Positions 43,836 to 53,663 are shown, counted from the stretch's first letter. The stretch is 64,000 bases of DNA from Arthrobacter sp. 31Y (GCF_000526335.1 NZ_JAFW01000001.1:1612001-1676000); one strand, 5' to 3'. Notes: generated from the letters alone by a model not told the origin. Numbers and translations: made by a program.

Positions 43836-44167
43836 ATCCCGAATCCGACAAGAAGCCCTTAGGAAGCTCCTGCAGGAAGACGCTCCGTGGACCATTCCTT
43901 ACGTCATCCAGCTTTGCGGCGAATACGTGGTCAAGATCGCGACCGACATACTTCAATTCTTCACCACGGAGCTACCCAAACGCCCAAACCTTCTCCAGTC
44001 ATACCGACAGTTCATCGCCGACAACCCGACTTTCGTGACGCTCACAGCGCCAGAGCGCACTGAGCTATTGGAACGCCTACGACCGTTGGCGATTTTCCCG
44101 GAACGAATACCCACAACTAGCAGCCCTCCGACTCTTGGACGATCTACGCCACGACAGCACAGAGTAG
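43836..44167 (+). pseudogene. Truncated and frameshifted gene right of the IS
   Basis: The 5' part is missing at the IS end. The first frame gives QEALRKLLQEDAPWTIPY and IQLCGEYVVKIATDILQFF down to PTFVTLTAPER. The coding signal then shifts to another frame with SYWNAYDRWRFSRNEYPQLA and LRLLDDLRHDSTE before TAG. One indel near 44040-44060 explains both. Protein family not recognised. This is what remains of a gene cut by insertion and deletion. Confidence 0.5.
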
Positions 44168-44283
44168 GCATTAGTGCCGAAACGAATATGCACGGTTGCC
44201 AGTAGAGCTCTGCGTGTCTCATTAGATGAATCATTAGGACAATAATGAAGACCGCTAGAAACAGCCTTCGACATCCCGCCGGG

Positions 44284-44413
44284 GATGAAGCAAGAGAATC
44301 GAGAATCAGCTGGAAGAGGTCGTCGCCACGGCACGCTCTGACGGCATCTCTTGGAGAAGCTCGGCAGAGCTTTCGGGTCACCAGGCAAGGAGCCCTGAAG
44401 CCTTGGAGACGTC
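44284..44413 (+). pseudogene. Decayed small HTH gene (relic 1)
   Basis: Pieces in two or three frames read KRIENQLEEVVATARSDGIS-W, then KLGRAFG, then VTRQGALKPWRR. Combined they match the small actinobacterial HTH pattern (ARxDGxSWxxLGxAxGVTRQGAxxR). Two frameshifts break it. A second relic of the same family is at 47031-47133, on the other side of the ATPase/HNH pair. Confidence 0.45.
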
Positions 44414-44475
44414 AGGCGAAACCGAGGATTAAGTCCTGCATCCCTTGCCCTGCTGGCGTGATGCGATCTGTGTAG

Positions 44476-45177
44476 TCAGCTAAGGCCTTGGGACGCTTCC
44501 ACGTCAGCCTGTTGGTCTGCCTTAGTTGTCAAGTCGTCGCTGTCGAGCGGAAAACCAGCTTGAATTGCGTAAGCCCGAAGAAGGCCGGAGAACTCGCGGT
44601 CCGGCCCTATCGCCTCCGACACATCCTCAGCGTAGAGCTGCTTGCGTTCCGCGTCGCTTTCGTCGTGCCACAGTTTTAGATTCTTCTCGAATTCCTCGAT
44701 TCTCTTAAGGCGAGAGAGCATGAGGTCATCCCGCTTCAACTTCAGCTGCCTTACAGTATTGATTCCGCGAGAGCTGCGGAGCCTGGCCACGGTGAGCGGA
44801 CCGTGAAAGTACACGTGTTCACTCAGAGAGTCTTGGTAAGGGTTGAGTAGCTGCAGAGAAGAATCTTCGGTCCAATAATCGCCCTTATTCGTGTTGCAGC
44901 GCCAACAGGCCAAGCCTAGGTTTGTCCACTCAAGCACAAGGTCCTCAAAATGCTTCTTGGGCCGGATGTGTTCCACTGCTGAGTATGAAGCATCGTCTAT
45001 GAAGCATTCACAGTACATGCACTTCTTTGAACATTCCTGTTTGAGCCTCTCGACAACTTCTATCTCGCGCCAAGGTGACAGTTTGGATTTGTCCGACGCA
45101 GCCTTGTACTCCATAGTCTTCTGATGCTGGTTCAGCGTGATCCAATCGGGCTTATCACTCTTGTGTAGCTCAATCAT
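44476..45177 (-). CDS. HNH endonuclease, Septu PtuB-like
   Basis: 233 residues. Zinc-finger HNH: CMYCE at 53-57, AVEHIRPKKHF at 68-77 (H70), and LACWRCNTNKGD at 89-100. The C-terminal half is helical. The start overlaps the ATPase stop by 8 bp. An ABC-type ATPase followed by an HNH nuclease is the layout of the Septu anti-phage system (PtuA-PtuB). PtuB cleaves DNA when licensed by the ATPase. Type call is from domain order only. Confidence 0.78.
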   Translation of the reverse strand: MIELHKSDKPDWITLNQHQKTMEYKAASDKSKLSPWREIEVVERLKQECSKKCMYCECFIDDASYSAVEHIRPKKHFEDLVLEWTNLGLACWRCNTNKGDYWTEDSSLQLLNPYQDSLSEHVYFHGPLTVARLRSSRGINTVRQLKLKRDDLMLSRLKRIEEFEKNLKLWHDESDAERKQLYAEDVSEAIGPDREFSGLLRAYAIQAGFPLDSDDLTTKADQQADVEASQGLS

Positions 45178-46690
45178 TCTCTACACCTATTGAACGTATA
45201 GCGGCCGGGAACTGCTTATGAAGTCCGAGCTCTTTGAGCTGATCGCGAAGGCCGCGGAGATCGGCCGTTGAGGGGGCCTCCGGGAAATTATCCATCAGCT
45301 TGCTAAGTTGAGACTCGGCCCATAGTGGAAGAGGCGTATCCAGTCCTAAAACTGACATCAGGGTTTCATCAGGAGTAGCTGATGTGTTGACGTCCACCCT
45401 GCGGGACCTAATCCTCCCGTCCTCGTCGGATCCGAGCGCATAAACCAAGGAATCACGTGCTGAAGTTACAACGAATGGACTATGCGTCGCGATGATGAAA
45501 GTCACGTCAGGGAAGCCCGCGAGCAGTGATGGCACAATAGTTCTTTGCAGCTCAGGATGTAAGTGGTTTTCCGGCTCATCAATACACACCGAAAAAGCGC
45601 CTTTGTTCTTTTGTCGTAGAAATATTTGCCACGAAAGTTCAAGCAACGCACTAATTCCCCCCGAGACTGCTTCCAATGGAAACTCCGCAGTTCTAGTTAC
45701 CATTATTATTTCGGAGTCTTCGACCTCAAAATGAGTGAATTCTAGTGAAGGAGGAAGGAGCCGACGGAGTACAGATTGGTATCCTTCCCAGACCTCCCGT
45801 GCGGCGTCACTCGGTCGCACGGCTGGATTCCCATAGGCGTACATCGCTGCTGCAATCAGTGCTTCCTTCATGCGATGAAGTGGCGAGTATTGAGAACTTC
45901 CACCCGAATAGCGAATCTGGATTTCAGATGCAAATTGTTTTTGCAGGGTGTCCCACGCCGAAAAGCGCGCTGGTAGAGCTTTGAGTGGCTGATACGCGCT
46001 TATCGAGCGGTGCGAGCTGATAAATATGCCTGGAACCTTCTGCATCTTGGGGATGGCCAACGGTGCATTGCTGATTCCTTTACCAGCGTCTTGAATTAGT
46101 GATGACTGAATACCATTGGTATAGAGGAGTTGTCCAACCTCTTCGGTGGCCCTTCCAGAAGCCCACTCCGGCTGGCGGGTGAGTAGCTGTGCTGCCCAGT
46201 TGAAATGTGGCCCGAGAATGTTGAGGAGAGTCGTTTTTCCGGCACCATTCGCCCCCGTCAAGATCGTCAGTCGAGGATGGAACACGATGTCTACGTCTGA
46301 AAACTGTCGCCAGTTGCGTACAGTTAGTTGCCTGACCGTGTTCTCATTAAAGATGTACTGATCGTTAAGCGCTCCGAGAAGTTGTTGGTTTAATAGCCAA
46401 TCCTCGAGCCAGTCGGCAGTCAACTCCGCTGGCCAGCCTGTTGCGAGTACAAGGCGTCCTCGATCCGTTATCTCATAGGCGTGGCCAGCATTAACCACGT
46501 GAGCGAAACCAAGTTTCGTGAGAAGGTCGAACGCCTGTCTGTTCTTCTCGTCCCGCCCCGGAGTCATGAACGTCTTGGGGTTATGGTGTTCTGCATGGCT
46601 AATCACGGACTTGTTGTCGACCGCACCCCCAAATTTGGCTAGTGCTGCCAAAAGCAGCTCCGCACGTGATTCGATTTCGCTCAAGTCCAT
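45170..46690 (-). CDS. AAA/ABC-type ATPase, Septu PtuA-like with N-terminal winged helix
   Basis: 506 residues. Residues 1-90 form a winged-helix-like domain (NRQAFDLLTKLGFAHV, then AYEITDRGRLVLATG). The SMC/OLD-like ATPase follows: Walker A TGANGAGKTT at 145-154, signature AVSGGISALLEL at 341-352, Walker B FSVCIDEPENHLHP at 366-379, H-loop ATHSPF at 401-406. It drives the HNH partner encoded just downstream (8-bp overlap). The extra N-terminal domain is not typical of short PtuA proteins and may sense a trigger. Confidence 0.78.
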   Translation of the reverse strand: MDLSEIESRAELLLAALAKFGGAVDNKSVISHAEHHNPKTFMTPGRDEKNRQAFDLLTKLGFAHVVNAGHAYEITDRGRLVLATGWPAELTADWLEDWLLNQQLLGALNDQYIFNENTVRQLTVRNWRQFSDVDIVFHPRLTILTGANGAGKTTLLNILGPHFNWAAQLLTRQPEWASGRATEEVGQLLYTNGIQSSLIQDAGKGISNAPLAIPKMQKVPGIFISSHRSISAYQPLKALPARFSAWDTLQKQFASEIQIRYSGGSSQYSPLHRMKEALIAAAMYAYGNPAVRPSDAAREVWEGYQSVLRRLLPPSLEFTHFEVEDSEIIMVTRTAEFPLEAVSGGISALLELSWQIFLRQKNKGAFSVCIDEPENHLHPELQRTIVPSLLAGFPDVTFIIATHSPFVVTSARDSLVYALGSDEDGRIRSRRVDVNTSATPDETLMSVLGLDTPLPLWAESQLSKLMDNFPEAPSTADLRGLRDQLKELGLHKQFPAAIRSIGVEND

Positions 46691-46702
46691 GGCGCAATCT
46701 TA

Positions 46703-47388
46703 GTGGGTCTCTGTGGCATCAGGTCGGTAGAAGGTAGCTTCCATACGGTCTCCAAAGGGACTGAATACACGCGGCCACTGGCTGGAAAGTCTTGCAGCTG
46801 CGAACCGCTCAACAAACACATCATCCTCGACCCTCTATGGACGAGGGTGTGGGATCCAGCGGAAGCGGACTTCGCCGACGGACGCATCTACGCCGGGGAT
46901 CCCTCCAGCGATGACCCGGAATACGTCAGCGACCGGGAGGATCTGGAACCACTACTCCTGGACGTGTGGAACCGCCATCTCGCCCCGGGCCTGCCCCTCC
47001 ACAGCATCAGCACCTGTGCGGTCAACTCAAGAGATCGCGACCCAGTTTGACGAGGCAGTGGCCGCGGCCCGCGCCGACGGTCTCTCCTAGGACAAAATCG
47101 GTAGAGCTTACGGAATCACAGGGCAAGGAGCCCGGAGACGCACACTCCCCTGTCGGGTCAGATACGGGGTCAACGGTCGAAGTCGTCATTGATCCAAGTG
47201 ATCCGATTGCCTACGCACAATTGATGTCGAAGATCACCAGCCTTGAATCATGCATGATGATTCGGCATAGTTCTCGTGCCTGAGGCTGCAGCGCGGGGTT
47301 GCTTGCAACGTCAAGCGGGGTGTGCAGAATCTGCAAAAATGTACGGAACGGAATTTTCATTCCGGCTGGGGACTCTGAGGAGATTTAG
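46703..47388. other. Gene-free stretch with gene fragments
   Basis: No intact gene. A frame at 46825-46990 reads PLWTRVWDPAEADFADGRIY and YVSDREDLEPLLLDVWNRHL, which looks like an old coding fragment. An HTH relic follows (47031-47133). The TTG start of the next gene has GAGGAG upstream at 47376-47381. Confidence 0.4.
47031..47133 (+). pseudogene. Decayed small HTH gene (relic 2)
   Basis: Reads QEIATQFDEAVAAARADGLS, TAG stop, then DKIGRAYGITGQGARRR in the same frame. A TGG-to-TAG change in the SW position of the family motif has broken it. Same family as relic 1 (44284-44413). Confidence 0.5.
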
Positions 47389-49416
47389 TTGGCAACACCT
47401 GCTAGTGCACTAATCGGATACGCCGTGCTTCGCGCAAACTACAACGCTGAGGCCCCAAGCTACTTGGACAACTTTCAACCATTCATTCTAGGGATTTTGG
47501 CCAGTTCTGGAAAACCCTTCCTTGAGAAACGTCTGATCTCACAAACTATCAATGACGAGTTTGGTATCTCGATCCCAAGCCTCGTTGTCGGAAAACTACT
47601 CCGACGAACCAATCGTGCCGGCCTAACAGTGGCGGTCGGTCAGGATGCGGTTGCGATCACGGATGAAGGGCTTAAGAGCGCTCCCGCGATTACTGAAGAA
47701 GTCAAGCTCTACGAACGCAAACAGCTGGAACTTGTCGAGCAATTCCGCACCTTCGTCGAAGAAAATTATCCTAGTCACTTGGATTTCTTACTCCAAGACT
47801 TGGGCCAAGCCTTGGCAGAGTACTTTGACCGCCACGCGATCCCTCTGCTCAATGAAGGATTGCGAGGGCGTGCTCGATCTGCAGAGGACTCACACGGCCT
47901 AGACTTCCTGGTTTCCGCCTTCGTATCTCGCTTGGCTCAGTCGGATCAAGCAAGATTCGCCTACGTAGTTGAGGCAGCGAAAGGTGCAATGCTGGCGTCG
48001 GTGCTAGTCCTTGACACCTCAGGGTTGTCTGAGTCCCTTGCTCAACTCCGACTGGTACTCGACACCCCTGTCATGATGGACGCCCTAGGATTTCATGGGC
48101 CGATTCCAGAAGCTGCGGCCGAGCAAGTCCTCAGTCTCGCGCGTAGTCAGGGTGCTCAATTGGTTACATTTGAGCACAGCGTGGGTGAAGTGCAAGGAAT
48201 TCTGGAATCTATTGAGATCTCCCTGCGGAGAGGAACTTCAAAGTCAACAGCTGCCGGCTATTTGCACTTCGCTGAGACAGGCCAGAGCCCTGCCGACCTG
48301 GCAGTCCTCCGGGGTCAGGTTGGGGCCAAGCTCAGAGATCTTGGTATAAAGTTGATCGCCCGCCCGGACAACTACTATGACCACGGCCTCGATGAGAATA
48401 AGCTTGAAGATCTCATTCAGAAGAGAGTGCGTTACTGGCAGGACGCCACACGTGTGAATGACGTAATGTCCCTCTCCGCCGTTCATCGCCTACGCCACGG
48501 CGTCCGCGACAAATCCCTCGAGCGCTGCGGTGCTGTTCTTGTCTCTTCGAACTCTAACCTCGTTGCTGCAGCTGTTCAGTTTGACCACAACCGTACCGGG
48601 TTCCCCCTTGCGCTAACGATAGAAGCGCTGGCGAGCATCCTCTGGGTCCGCACGCCTGCGGCAGCCTCTGACGTGCCGAAACAGGTACTCCTGGCGGCTG
48701 CTTACGCTGGCATGCAACCAAGCATAAGCCTCTGGTCTCGGTACCTAGATGAAGTGGAGAACCTGGAAAAGAGCGATGCTGTCACGCCGGACGAAGCAAT
48801 CATATTGCGATCAAGTCCGGTCAGTCGCGAAACCCTAATGGAAGAAACGCTTGGCGATCCTGCCGCCGTAACGTCGGAGTCACCAAAGGAAGTGCTCACC
48901 CGTATCAAGAACGAAGCCACTGCTCCGCTTATAGGTCAGCTAAGCGAACTCACTCAACGGACACACGAAATATCGCAAGTCGCCGATCATGCTTCTGCAG
49001 ACTGGTTGACGCAGGTGAAGGCCCGAGAGGAGGCAGAAGGCCAAGTTCTCGAACTAAAAGGGGAAAAGCTTGCGCTAGAGGCCCGGATCCAGTCTGCCAA
49101 GGATGAGGATGACAGGCGTCGTAGTCGCATCAACGAGAATGCCAAACTCACCGCCAGAACGCGACGCCGTCGCATCGCGCTGACGGTTCGGGTTGTGGCT
49201 GCACTAGTAGCCGCAGTCGCCCTCGTATACTTCTTGTCATTGTCAGCGCCAGAGGGTAAGGCGGGTGCAACAATCGCAGGCGTGGGTGGACTAGTGAGCC
49301 TGATCCTTTCATTTCTGCCAAAAGACCTCAATCTTTTGGATCGTTGGGAGAAACGCCATTCCGACCGTGTCGCGCGCAAGCTGCTAGCGAACGCAGGTTT
49401 CGAACTCACTGCTTAA
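47389..49416 (+). CDS. PIN-like-domain protein with C-terminal membrane helices
   Basis: 675 residues from TTG 47389 (GAGGAG 8 bp upstream). The N-terminal helical part is followed at about 220-280 by LRLVLDTPVMMDALGF and VTFEHSVGEVQGIL, the spacing of Asp/Glu found in PIN-type nuclease folds (D225, E262, E267). Residues 505-600 form a coiled coil (REEAEGQVLELKGEKLALEA). Two membrane helices are at about 618-640 and 645-665, near the C-terminus, with a short basic tail. Whether the nuclease site is complete cannot be told here. It is the last gene of the island. Confidence 0.6.
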   Translation: MATPASALIGYAVLRANYNAEAPSYLDNFQPFILGILASSGKPFLEKRLISQTINDEFGISIPSLVVGKLLRRTNRAGLTVAVGQDAVAITDEGLKSAPAITEEVKLYERKQLELVEQFRTFVEENYPSHLDFLLQDLGQALAEYFDRHAIPLLNEGLRGRARSAEDSHGLDFLVSAFVSRLAQSDQARFAYVVEAAKGAMLASVLVLDTSGLSESLAQLRLVLDTPVMMDALGFHGPIPEAAAEQVLSLARSQGAQLVTFEHSVGEVQGILESIEISLRRGTSKSTAAGYLHFAETGQSPADLAVLRGQVGAKLRDLGIKLIARPDNYYDHGLDENKLEDLIQKRVRYWQDATRVNDVMSLSAVHRLRHGVRDKSLERCGAVLVSSNSNLVAAAVQFDHNRTGFPLALTIEALASILWVRTPAAASDVPKQVLLAAAYAGMQPSISLWSRYLDEVENLEKSDAVTPDEAIILRSSPVSRETLMEETLGDPAAVTSESPKEVLTRIKNEATAPLIGQLSELTQRTHEISQVADHASADWLTQVKAREEAEGQVLELKGEKLALEARIQSAKDEDDRRRSRINENAKLTARTRRRRIALTVRVVAALVAAVALVYFLSLSAPEGKAGATIAGVGGLVSLILSFLPKDLNLLDRWEKRHSDRVARKLLANAGFELTA

Positions 49417-49849
49417 TACAGGGGCGAAGGCGGTGATCTTCATCGTGCTGAACGCGTCCGGGAATCCCTACGTCTCACCAAGTGCAGCCTGCTGACAACA
49501 CCGATAACAACGCATATGTCGTGTAGGGCCCGGTGTACTTCATCAGACGAACAAAGGCCGCAGCTCTAACCAGGGCTGTGGGTAGAGTTTCTTGGTCAGG
49601 TGCATCGTCTCCAACGCTGAGCCGACGCGGCAGGAGGGCTGCAGATGCATCTGGCACGATGGCAATCCTACGGACCACCAAGGCACACAGGAAGTAAGCG
49701 AAGTCAGCGCTTGCCCTCGCCAAATCATCGGCCCAAGAGTCAGCAGAATTACCTTGCACGGATGGAATGAAGAGGTGGTTCGCCTTGTGGCGACACAGCC
49801 CAATTCATCACTCTGGTATCCCAAACCTCCACCGCCCCCACCCACCCCC
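49417..49849. other. Gene-free segment at right island boundary
   Basis: No supportable gene; a minus-strand open stretch (49475-49759) shows no recognisable domain or RBS. Composition differs from the following native operon, and the segment is probably eroded island DNA. Confidence 0.4.
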
Positions 49850-49878
49850 TTGACTCACACCCCCACCTTCCCTAAACT
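49850..49878 (+). promoter_or_regulatory. Promoter of glyoxylate operon
   Basis: TTGACT at 49850-49855 and TAAACT at 49873-49878, with a 17-bp spacer, close to consensus -35/-10 for the housekeeping sigma. It lies about 110 bp before hyi. Confidence 0.6.
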
Positions 49879-49899
49879 TTTCATAAAGCAGAATCTAAA

Positions 49900-49914
49900 T
49901 TCCACAAAGCGGAA
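49900..49914. promoter_or_regulatory. IclR-type operator candidate
   Basis: TTCC-N7-GGAA dyad (TTCCACAAAGCGGAA), about 20 bp downstream of the -10 element, where a bound repressor would block transcription. Glyoxylate/allantoin operons are commonly controlled by IclR-family AllR-type repressors. Confidence 0.5.
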
Positions 49915-49989
49915 ACTGAAGCCCAGGCACCAAGGCCAGGACAAGCAAAGTGGAAGATAGATCCAAGCCCCTCCTCGGAAGGACCTACG

Positions 49990-50793
49990 ATGACGTACAC
50001 AGTGAACTGCTCCATCCTCCTGACGGAGCTGCCCTTGCTCGAGCGCCCCGCCGCCGCGAAGGCAGCCGGTTTTGACGCCGTCGAGTTCTGGTGGCCCTTC
50101 GAAACCTCCGTCCCCAGCGACGCCCAAGTAACAGAGTTTGAAACCGCCATCAAGGACGCCGGTGTTCAGCTCACGGGCCTGAACTTCAACGCCGGCAACA
50201 TGCCCGGCGGCGACCGCGGCCTGGTTTCCTGGAAGGGACGTTGCTCCGAATTCAAGGACAACATCGACGTCGTAGCCGGCATCGGTGAGCGCCTGGGCTG
50301 CAAGGCCTTCAATGCCCTCTATGGCAACCGCCAGGATGAGTTCACCCCTGAAGAGCAGGACGAACTCGCGGCCAAGAACCTCGCCGCAGCAGCAGAAGGC
50401 GTCGCCCGCATCGGCGGCACCGTCCTCCTCGAACCGGTCAGCGGCGCACCCAAGTACCCGCTCCTCACCGCCGAAGACGCACTCAAGGTCATCGCCCGCG
50501 TCAAGGCAGAATCCGGCGCACAGAACATCAAGCTCCTCGCCGACTTCTACCACCTGGCAGTCAACGGCGACGACGTCGAATCCGTCATCGAGAACCACGC
50601 CAAGGACTTCGGCCACATCCAGATCGCCGACAACCCCGGACGCGGCGCTCCCGGAACCGGCACACTCCCCCTCGGCGAATGGATCGCCCGCAGCCGCGAA
50701 CTCGGCTACGACGGCTACATCGGCCTCGAGTACAAGGAACCGCAGGAATCGGCTTTCAGCTGGGCCATCCGCCAGCGCGCCAACGCCAACTGA
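49990..50793 (+). CDS. hyi: Hydroxypyruvate isomerase
   Basis: 267 residues of the xylose-isomerase-like TIM barrel: NCSILLTELPLLERPAAAK, GFDAVEFWWPF, GLNFNAGNMPGGDRGL, LLEPVSG, LLADFYHLAVNGDD and HIQIADNPGRGAPGTG. It interconverts hydroxypyruvate and tartronate semialdehyde. First gene of the glyoxylate operon; RBS AAGGACC. Followed by glxR after 83 bp. Confidence 0.9.
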   Translation: MTYTVNCSILLTELPLLERPAAAKAAGFDAVEFWWPFETSVPSDAQVTEFETAIKDAGVQLTGLNFNAGNMPGGDRGLVSWKGRCSEFKDNIDVVAGIGERLGCKAFNALYGNRQDEFTPEEQDELAAKNLAAAAEGVARIGGTVLLEPVSGAPKYPLLTAEDALKVIARVKAESGAQNIKLLADFYHLAVNGDDVESVIENHAKDFGHIQIADNPGRGAPGTGTLPLGEWIARSRELGYDGYIGLEYKEPQESAFSWAIRQRANAN

Positions 50794-50876
50794 ATTACGA
50801 CGGCGGCACCCGCCACAGCGGCCGACTCGCCAAACAGCACGCCTGAGCTAAAAAGACTTTCAGAAAGAGAACCACA

Positions 50877-51755
50877 ATGAGCAACGTTGCAGTCATCGGA
50901 CTCGGAATCATGGGCCTCCCCATGGCCATCAACCTCGTCAAGGCAGGCCACACGGTCACCGGTTTCAACCGCAGCCAGGACAAGATCGACAAGCTCGTCT
51001 CCGAGGGCGGCCAGGGTGCCACGAGCATCGCTGACGCAGTCAAGGACGCCGACGTCGTCATCACCATGGTCCCGGACTCCCCCGATGTTGAGGGTGTAGT
51101 CAGCGGCAAGGACGGCGTCTTCGCCAATGCGAAGAAGGGCACCATCTGGGTCGACGCATCCAGCATCCGCCCGGACGTCGCCAAGCGTCTCTCGGACGAC
51201 GCAGTAGCAGCAGGCATCCGCCCGCTCGACGCCCCCGTATCCGGCGGCGAACAGGGCGCCATCGACGCCGTCCTGTCCATCATGGTCGGCGGCTCCGCGG
51301 AGGACTTCGAGGCAGCACAGGATGTCCTCAACGCAGTAGGGAAGACCATCGTCCACGTCGGCCCGTCCGGCTCCGGCCAGACCGTCAAGGCTGCAAACCA
51401 GCTGATCGTGGCCGTCAACATCCAGGTCCTCGGCGAGGCCATCGCCTTCCTTGAGGCCTACGGCGTAGACACCGACGCAGCACTGAAGGTCCTGGGCGGC
51501 GGCTTGGCCGGCTCCAAGGTCCTCGAGCAGAAGGGTCAGAAGATGCTCGACCGCAACTTCGACCCCGGCTTCCGCCTGGCCCTCCACCACAAGGACCTCG
51601 GCATCGTCACCTCCGCGGCCCGCGAAGCCAACGTCGCTGTCCCGCTCGGCGCAGTCGTCGCCCAGCTCGTCGCCGCAACCGTCAACCAGGGCGACGGCGG
51701 CCTCGACCACTCGGGCCTCTTCAAGCAGGTCCTCCAGCTCAGCGGCCGGAAGTAA
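50877..51755 (+). CDS. glxR: Tartronate semialdehyde reductase
   Basis: 292 residues of the beta-hydroxyacid dehydrogenase family. NAD(P) motif GLGIMGLPMAINLVKAGH at 8-25, substrate motif DAPVSGGEQGA, catalytic Lys in GSGQTVKAANQ, and LHHKDLG. It reduces tartronate semialdehyde to D-glycerate. Start ATG with AGAAAGAGAACCACA. Confidence 0.9.
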   Translation: MSNVAVIGLGIMGLPMAINLVKAGHTVTGFNRSQDKIDKLVSEGGQGATSIADAVKDADVVITMVPDSPDVEGVVSGKDGVFANAKKGTIWVDASSIRPDVAKRLSDDAVAAGIRPLDAPVSGGEQGAIDAVLSIMVGGSAEDFEAAQDVLNAVGKTIVHVGPSGSGQTVKAANQLIVAVNIQVLGEAIAFLEAYGVDTDAALKVLGGGLAGSKVLEQKGQKMLDRNFDPGFRLALHHKDLGIVTSAAREANVAVPLGAVVAQLVAATVNQGDGGLDHSGLFKQVLQLSGRK

Positions 51756-51760
51756 ATACC

Positions 51761-51827
51761 CCGGCTAAAGCCGGACCGAAACGAAAAGCAGGGAACCCGC
51801 CGTCGTACTTAAACAACGGCGGCTCCC
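51761..51827 (+). terminator. Two hairpins between glxR and gcl
   Basis: CCGGCT-AA-AGCCGG (51761-51774) and a longer GGGA..CCGCCGT/ACGGCGG..TCCC stem (51791-51827). Neither has a U-run. They may attenuate or process the operon mRNA before gcl. Confidence 0.4.
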
Positions 51828-51887
51828 TCACCACACCCAAAAACACCACAGACTTCGCCCGACAGGGCAAAAAACAAGGAGTACACC

Positions 51888-53663
51888 ATGGCAAAGATGC
51901 GCACCGTTGATGCGGCCGTAGCCATCCTGGAAAAGGAAGGCGCAACCGAAGCTTTCGGTCTGCCCGGCGCAGCGATCAACCCCTTCTACTCAGCAATGCG
52001 TGCCCACGGCGGCATCCGCCACACGCTGGCCCGCCACGTTGAAGGCGCCAGTCACATGGCTGACGGATACAGCCGCGCAGCTGATGGCAACATCGGCATC
52101 TGCATCGGCACGTCGGGCCCCGCTGGCACTGACATGATCACTGGCCTGTACGCAGCATGGGCGGATTCCATCCCCATGCTCTGCATCACCGGCCAGGCAC
52201 CCGTTGCCAAGCTGCACAAGGAAGACTTCCAGGCCGTGGACATCGAGTCCATCGCCAAGCCGTTGACCAAGTTCGCAATGACCATCCTGGAGCCGGGCCA
52301 GGTTCCCGGTGCGTTCCAGAAGGCGTTCCAGCTGATGCGCTCGGGTCGTCCGGGACCGGTTCTGTTGGATCTGCCCATCGACGTTCAGATGGCCGAGATC
52401 GAGTTCGACATCGATGCCTACGAGCCCCTGCCCGTGGAGAAGCCCAAGGCTTCCCGTAAGCAGCTGGAAAAGGCTTTGGACCTGCTGACCGCATCCCAGC
52501 ACCCGCTGATCGTTGCCGGTGGCGGCATCATCAACGCCGGCGCTTCGGCCCAGCTGGTTGAGCTGGCCGAGATCCTGAACGTTCCCGTTATCCCCACGCT
52601 GATGGGCTGGGGCGCCATCCCGGACGACCACCAGCTGATGGCTGGCATGGTTGGCCTGCAGACCTCGCACCGCTACGGCAACGAGACGTTCCTGCAGAGC
52701 GACTTCGTGATCGGCATCGGCAACCGTTGGGCCAACCGCCACACCGGCGGCCTGGACACCTACACGGCTGGCCGCAAGTTCGTGCACATCGACATCGAGC
52801 CGACCCAGATCGGTCGCGTTTTCTCGCCTGACTTGGGCATCACGTCCGACGCCGGTGCGGCGCTGGACGGTCTGTTGGAGCTGGCCCGCGAACGCCAGGC
52901 CGCCAAGACCCTGCCGGACTACTCGGGTTGGGTTGCCGAGTGCCAGGAGCGCAAGGGCTCCCTGCACCGCAAGACCAACTTCGACAACGTGCCCATCAAG
53001 CCGCAGCGCGTGTACCAGGAGATGAACAAGGCCTTCGGCCGCGACACCACCTACGTGTCCACCATTGGTCTCTCGCAGATCGCCGGCGCACAGATGCTGC
53101 ACGTGTTCGGTGCCCGCAAGTGGATCAACGCTGGCCAGGCCGGCCCGCTGGGTTGGACCGGTCCCGCCGCACTGGGCGTGGTTCGTGGAACCCCGGACGC
53201 CACCGTTGTTGCCCTGTCCGGTGACTACGACTTCCAGTTCATGATCGAAGAACTGGCCGTTGGCGCACAGTTCAACCTGCCGTACATCCACGTTGTGGTG
53301 AACAACAGCTACCTGGGCCTGATCCGTCAGAGCCAGCGCGGCTTCAACATGGAACAGAACGTTTCCTTGGCTTTCGAGAACATCAACTCCCCGGAGACCA
53401 ACGGCTACGGTGTGGACCACATCAAGGTTGCCGAGGGCTTGGGCGTCAAGGCCATCCGCGTTGAGGACCCGAACGATCTGCCTGCCGCTTTCGACAAGGC
53501 CAAGGCACTGATGGGCGAGTTCAAGGTTCCCGTGGTTGTTGAAGTGATCCTGGAAAAGATCACCAACATCTCCATGGGCGTTGAGATCAGCGGCGTGAAC
53601 GAGTTCGAAGAGTTGGCAGAGACCGCGGCGGACGCACCCACCGCGATCCTGACCAAAGCGTAA
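51888..53663 (+). CDS. gcl: Glyoxylate carboligase
   Basis: 591 residues, ThDP-dependent. The residue that is Glu in most ThDP enzymes is Val at position 51 ([15 protein letters not shown]), a recognised peculiarity of Gcl. Also TSGPAGTD, a [11 protein letters not shown]...[11 protein letters not shown]hDP motif, and a FAD-type middle domain. It condenses two glyoxylates to tartronate semialdehyde plus CO2. RBS AAGGAG. Fits between glxR and glycerate kinase. Confidence 0.93.
   Translation: MAKMRTVDAAVAILEKEGATEAFGLPGAAINPFYSAMRAHGGIRHTLARHVEGASHMADGYSRAADGNIGICIGTSGPAGTDMITGLYAAWADSIPMLCITGQAPVAKLHKEDFQAVDIESIAKPLTKFAMTILEPGQVPGAFQKAFQLMRSGRPGPVLLDLPIDVQMAEIEFDIDAYEPLPVEKPKASRKQLEKALDLLTASQHPLIVAGGGIINAGASAQLVELAEILNVPVIPTLMGWGAIPDDHQLMAGMVGLQTSHRYGNETFLQSDFVIGIGNRWANRHTGGLDTYTAGRKFVHIDIEPTQIGRVFSPDLGITSDAGAALDGLLELARERQAAKTLPDYSGWVAECQERKGSLHRKTNFDNVPIKPQRVYQEMNKAFGRDTTYVSTIGLSQIAGAQMLHVFGARKWINAGQAGPLGWTGPAALGVVRGTPDATVVALSGDYDFQFMIEELAVGAQFNLPYIHVVVNNSYLGLIRQSQRGFNMEQNVSLAFENINSPETNGYGVDHIKVAEGLGVKAIRVEDPNDLPAAFDKAKALMGEFKVPVVVEVILEKITNISMGVEISGVNEFEELAETAADAPTAILTKA

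Noticed and set aside
49475..49759. Minus-strand 94-codon frame after the PIN-like gene
   Set aside because: No RBS, no recognisable domain and erratic composition; left as part of a gene-free segment.
51990..53420. Long open frame antisense to gcl (476 codons)
   Set aside because: Overlaps an unmistakable glyoxylate carboligase in full; sequence is low-complexity His/Gly/Val-rich, typical of the antisense frame of high-GC genes.
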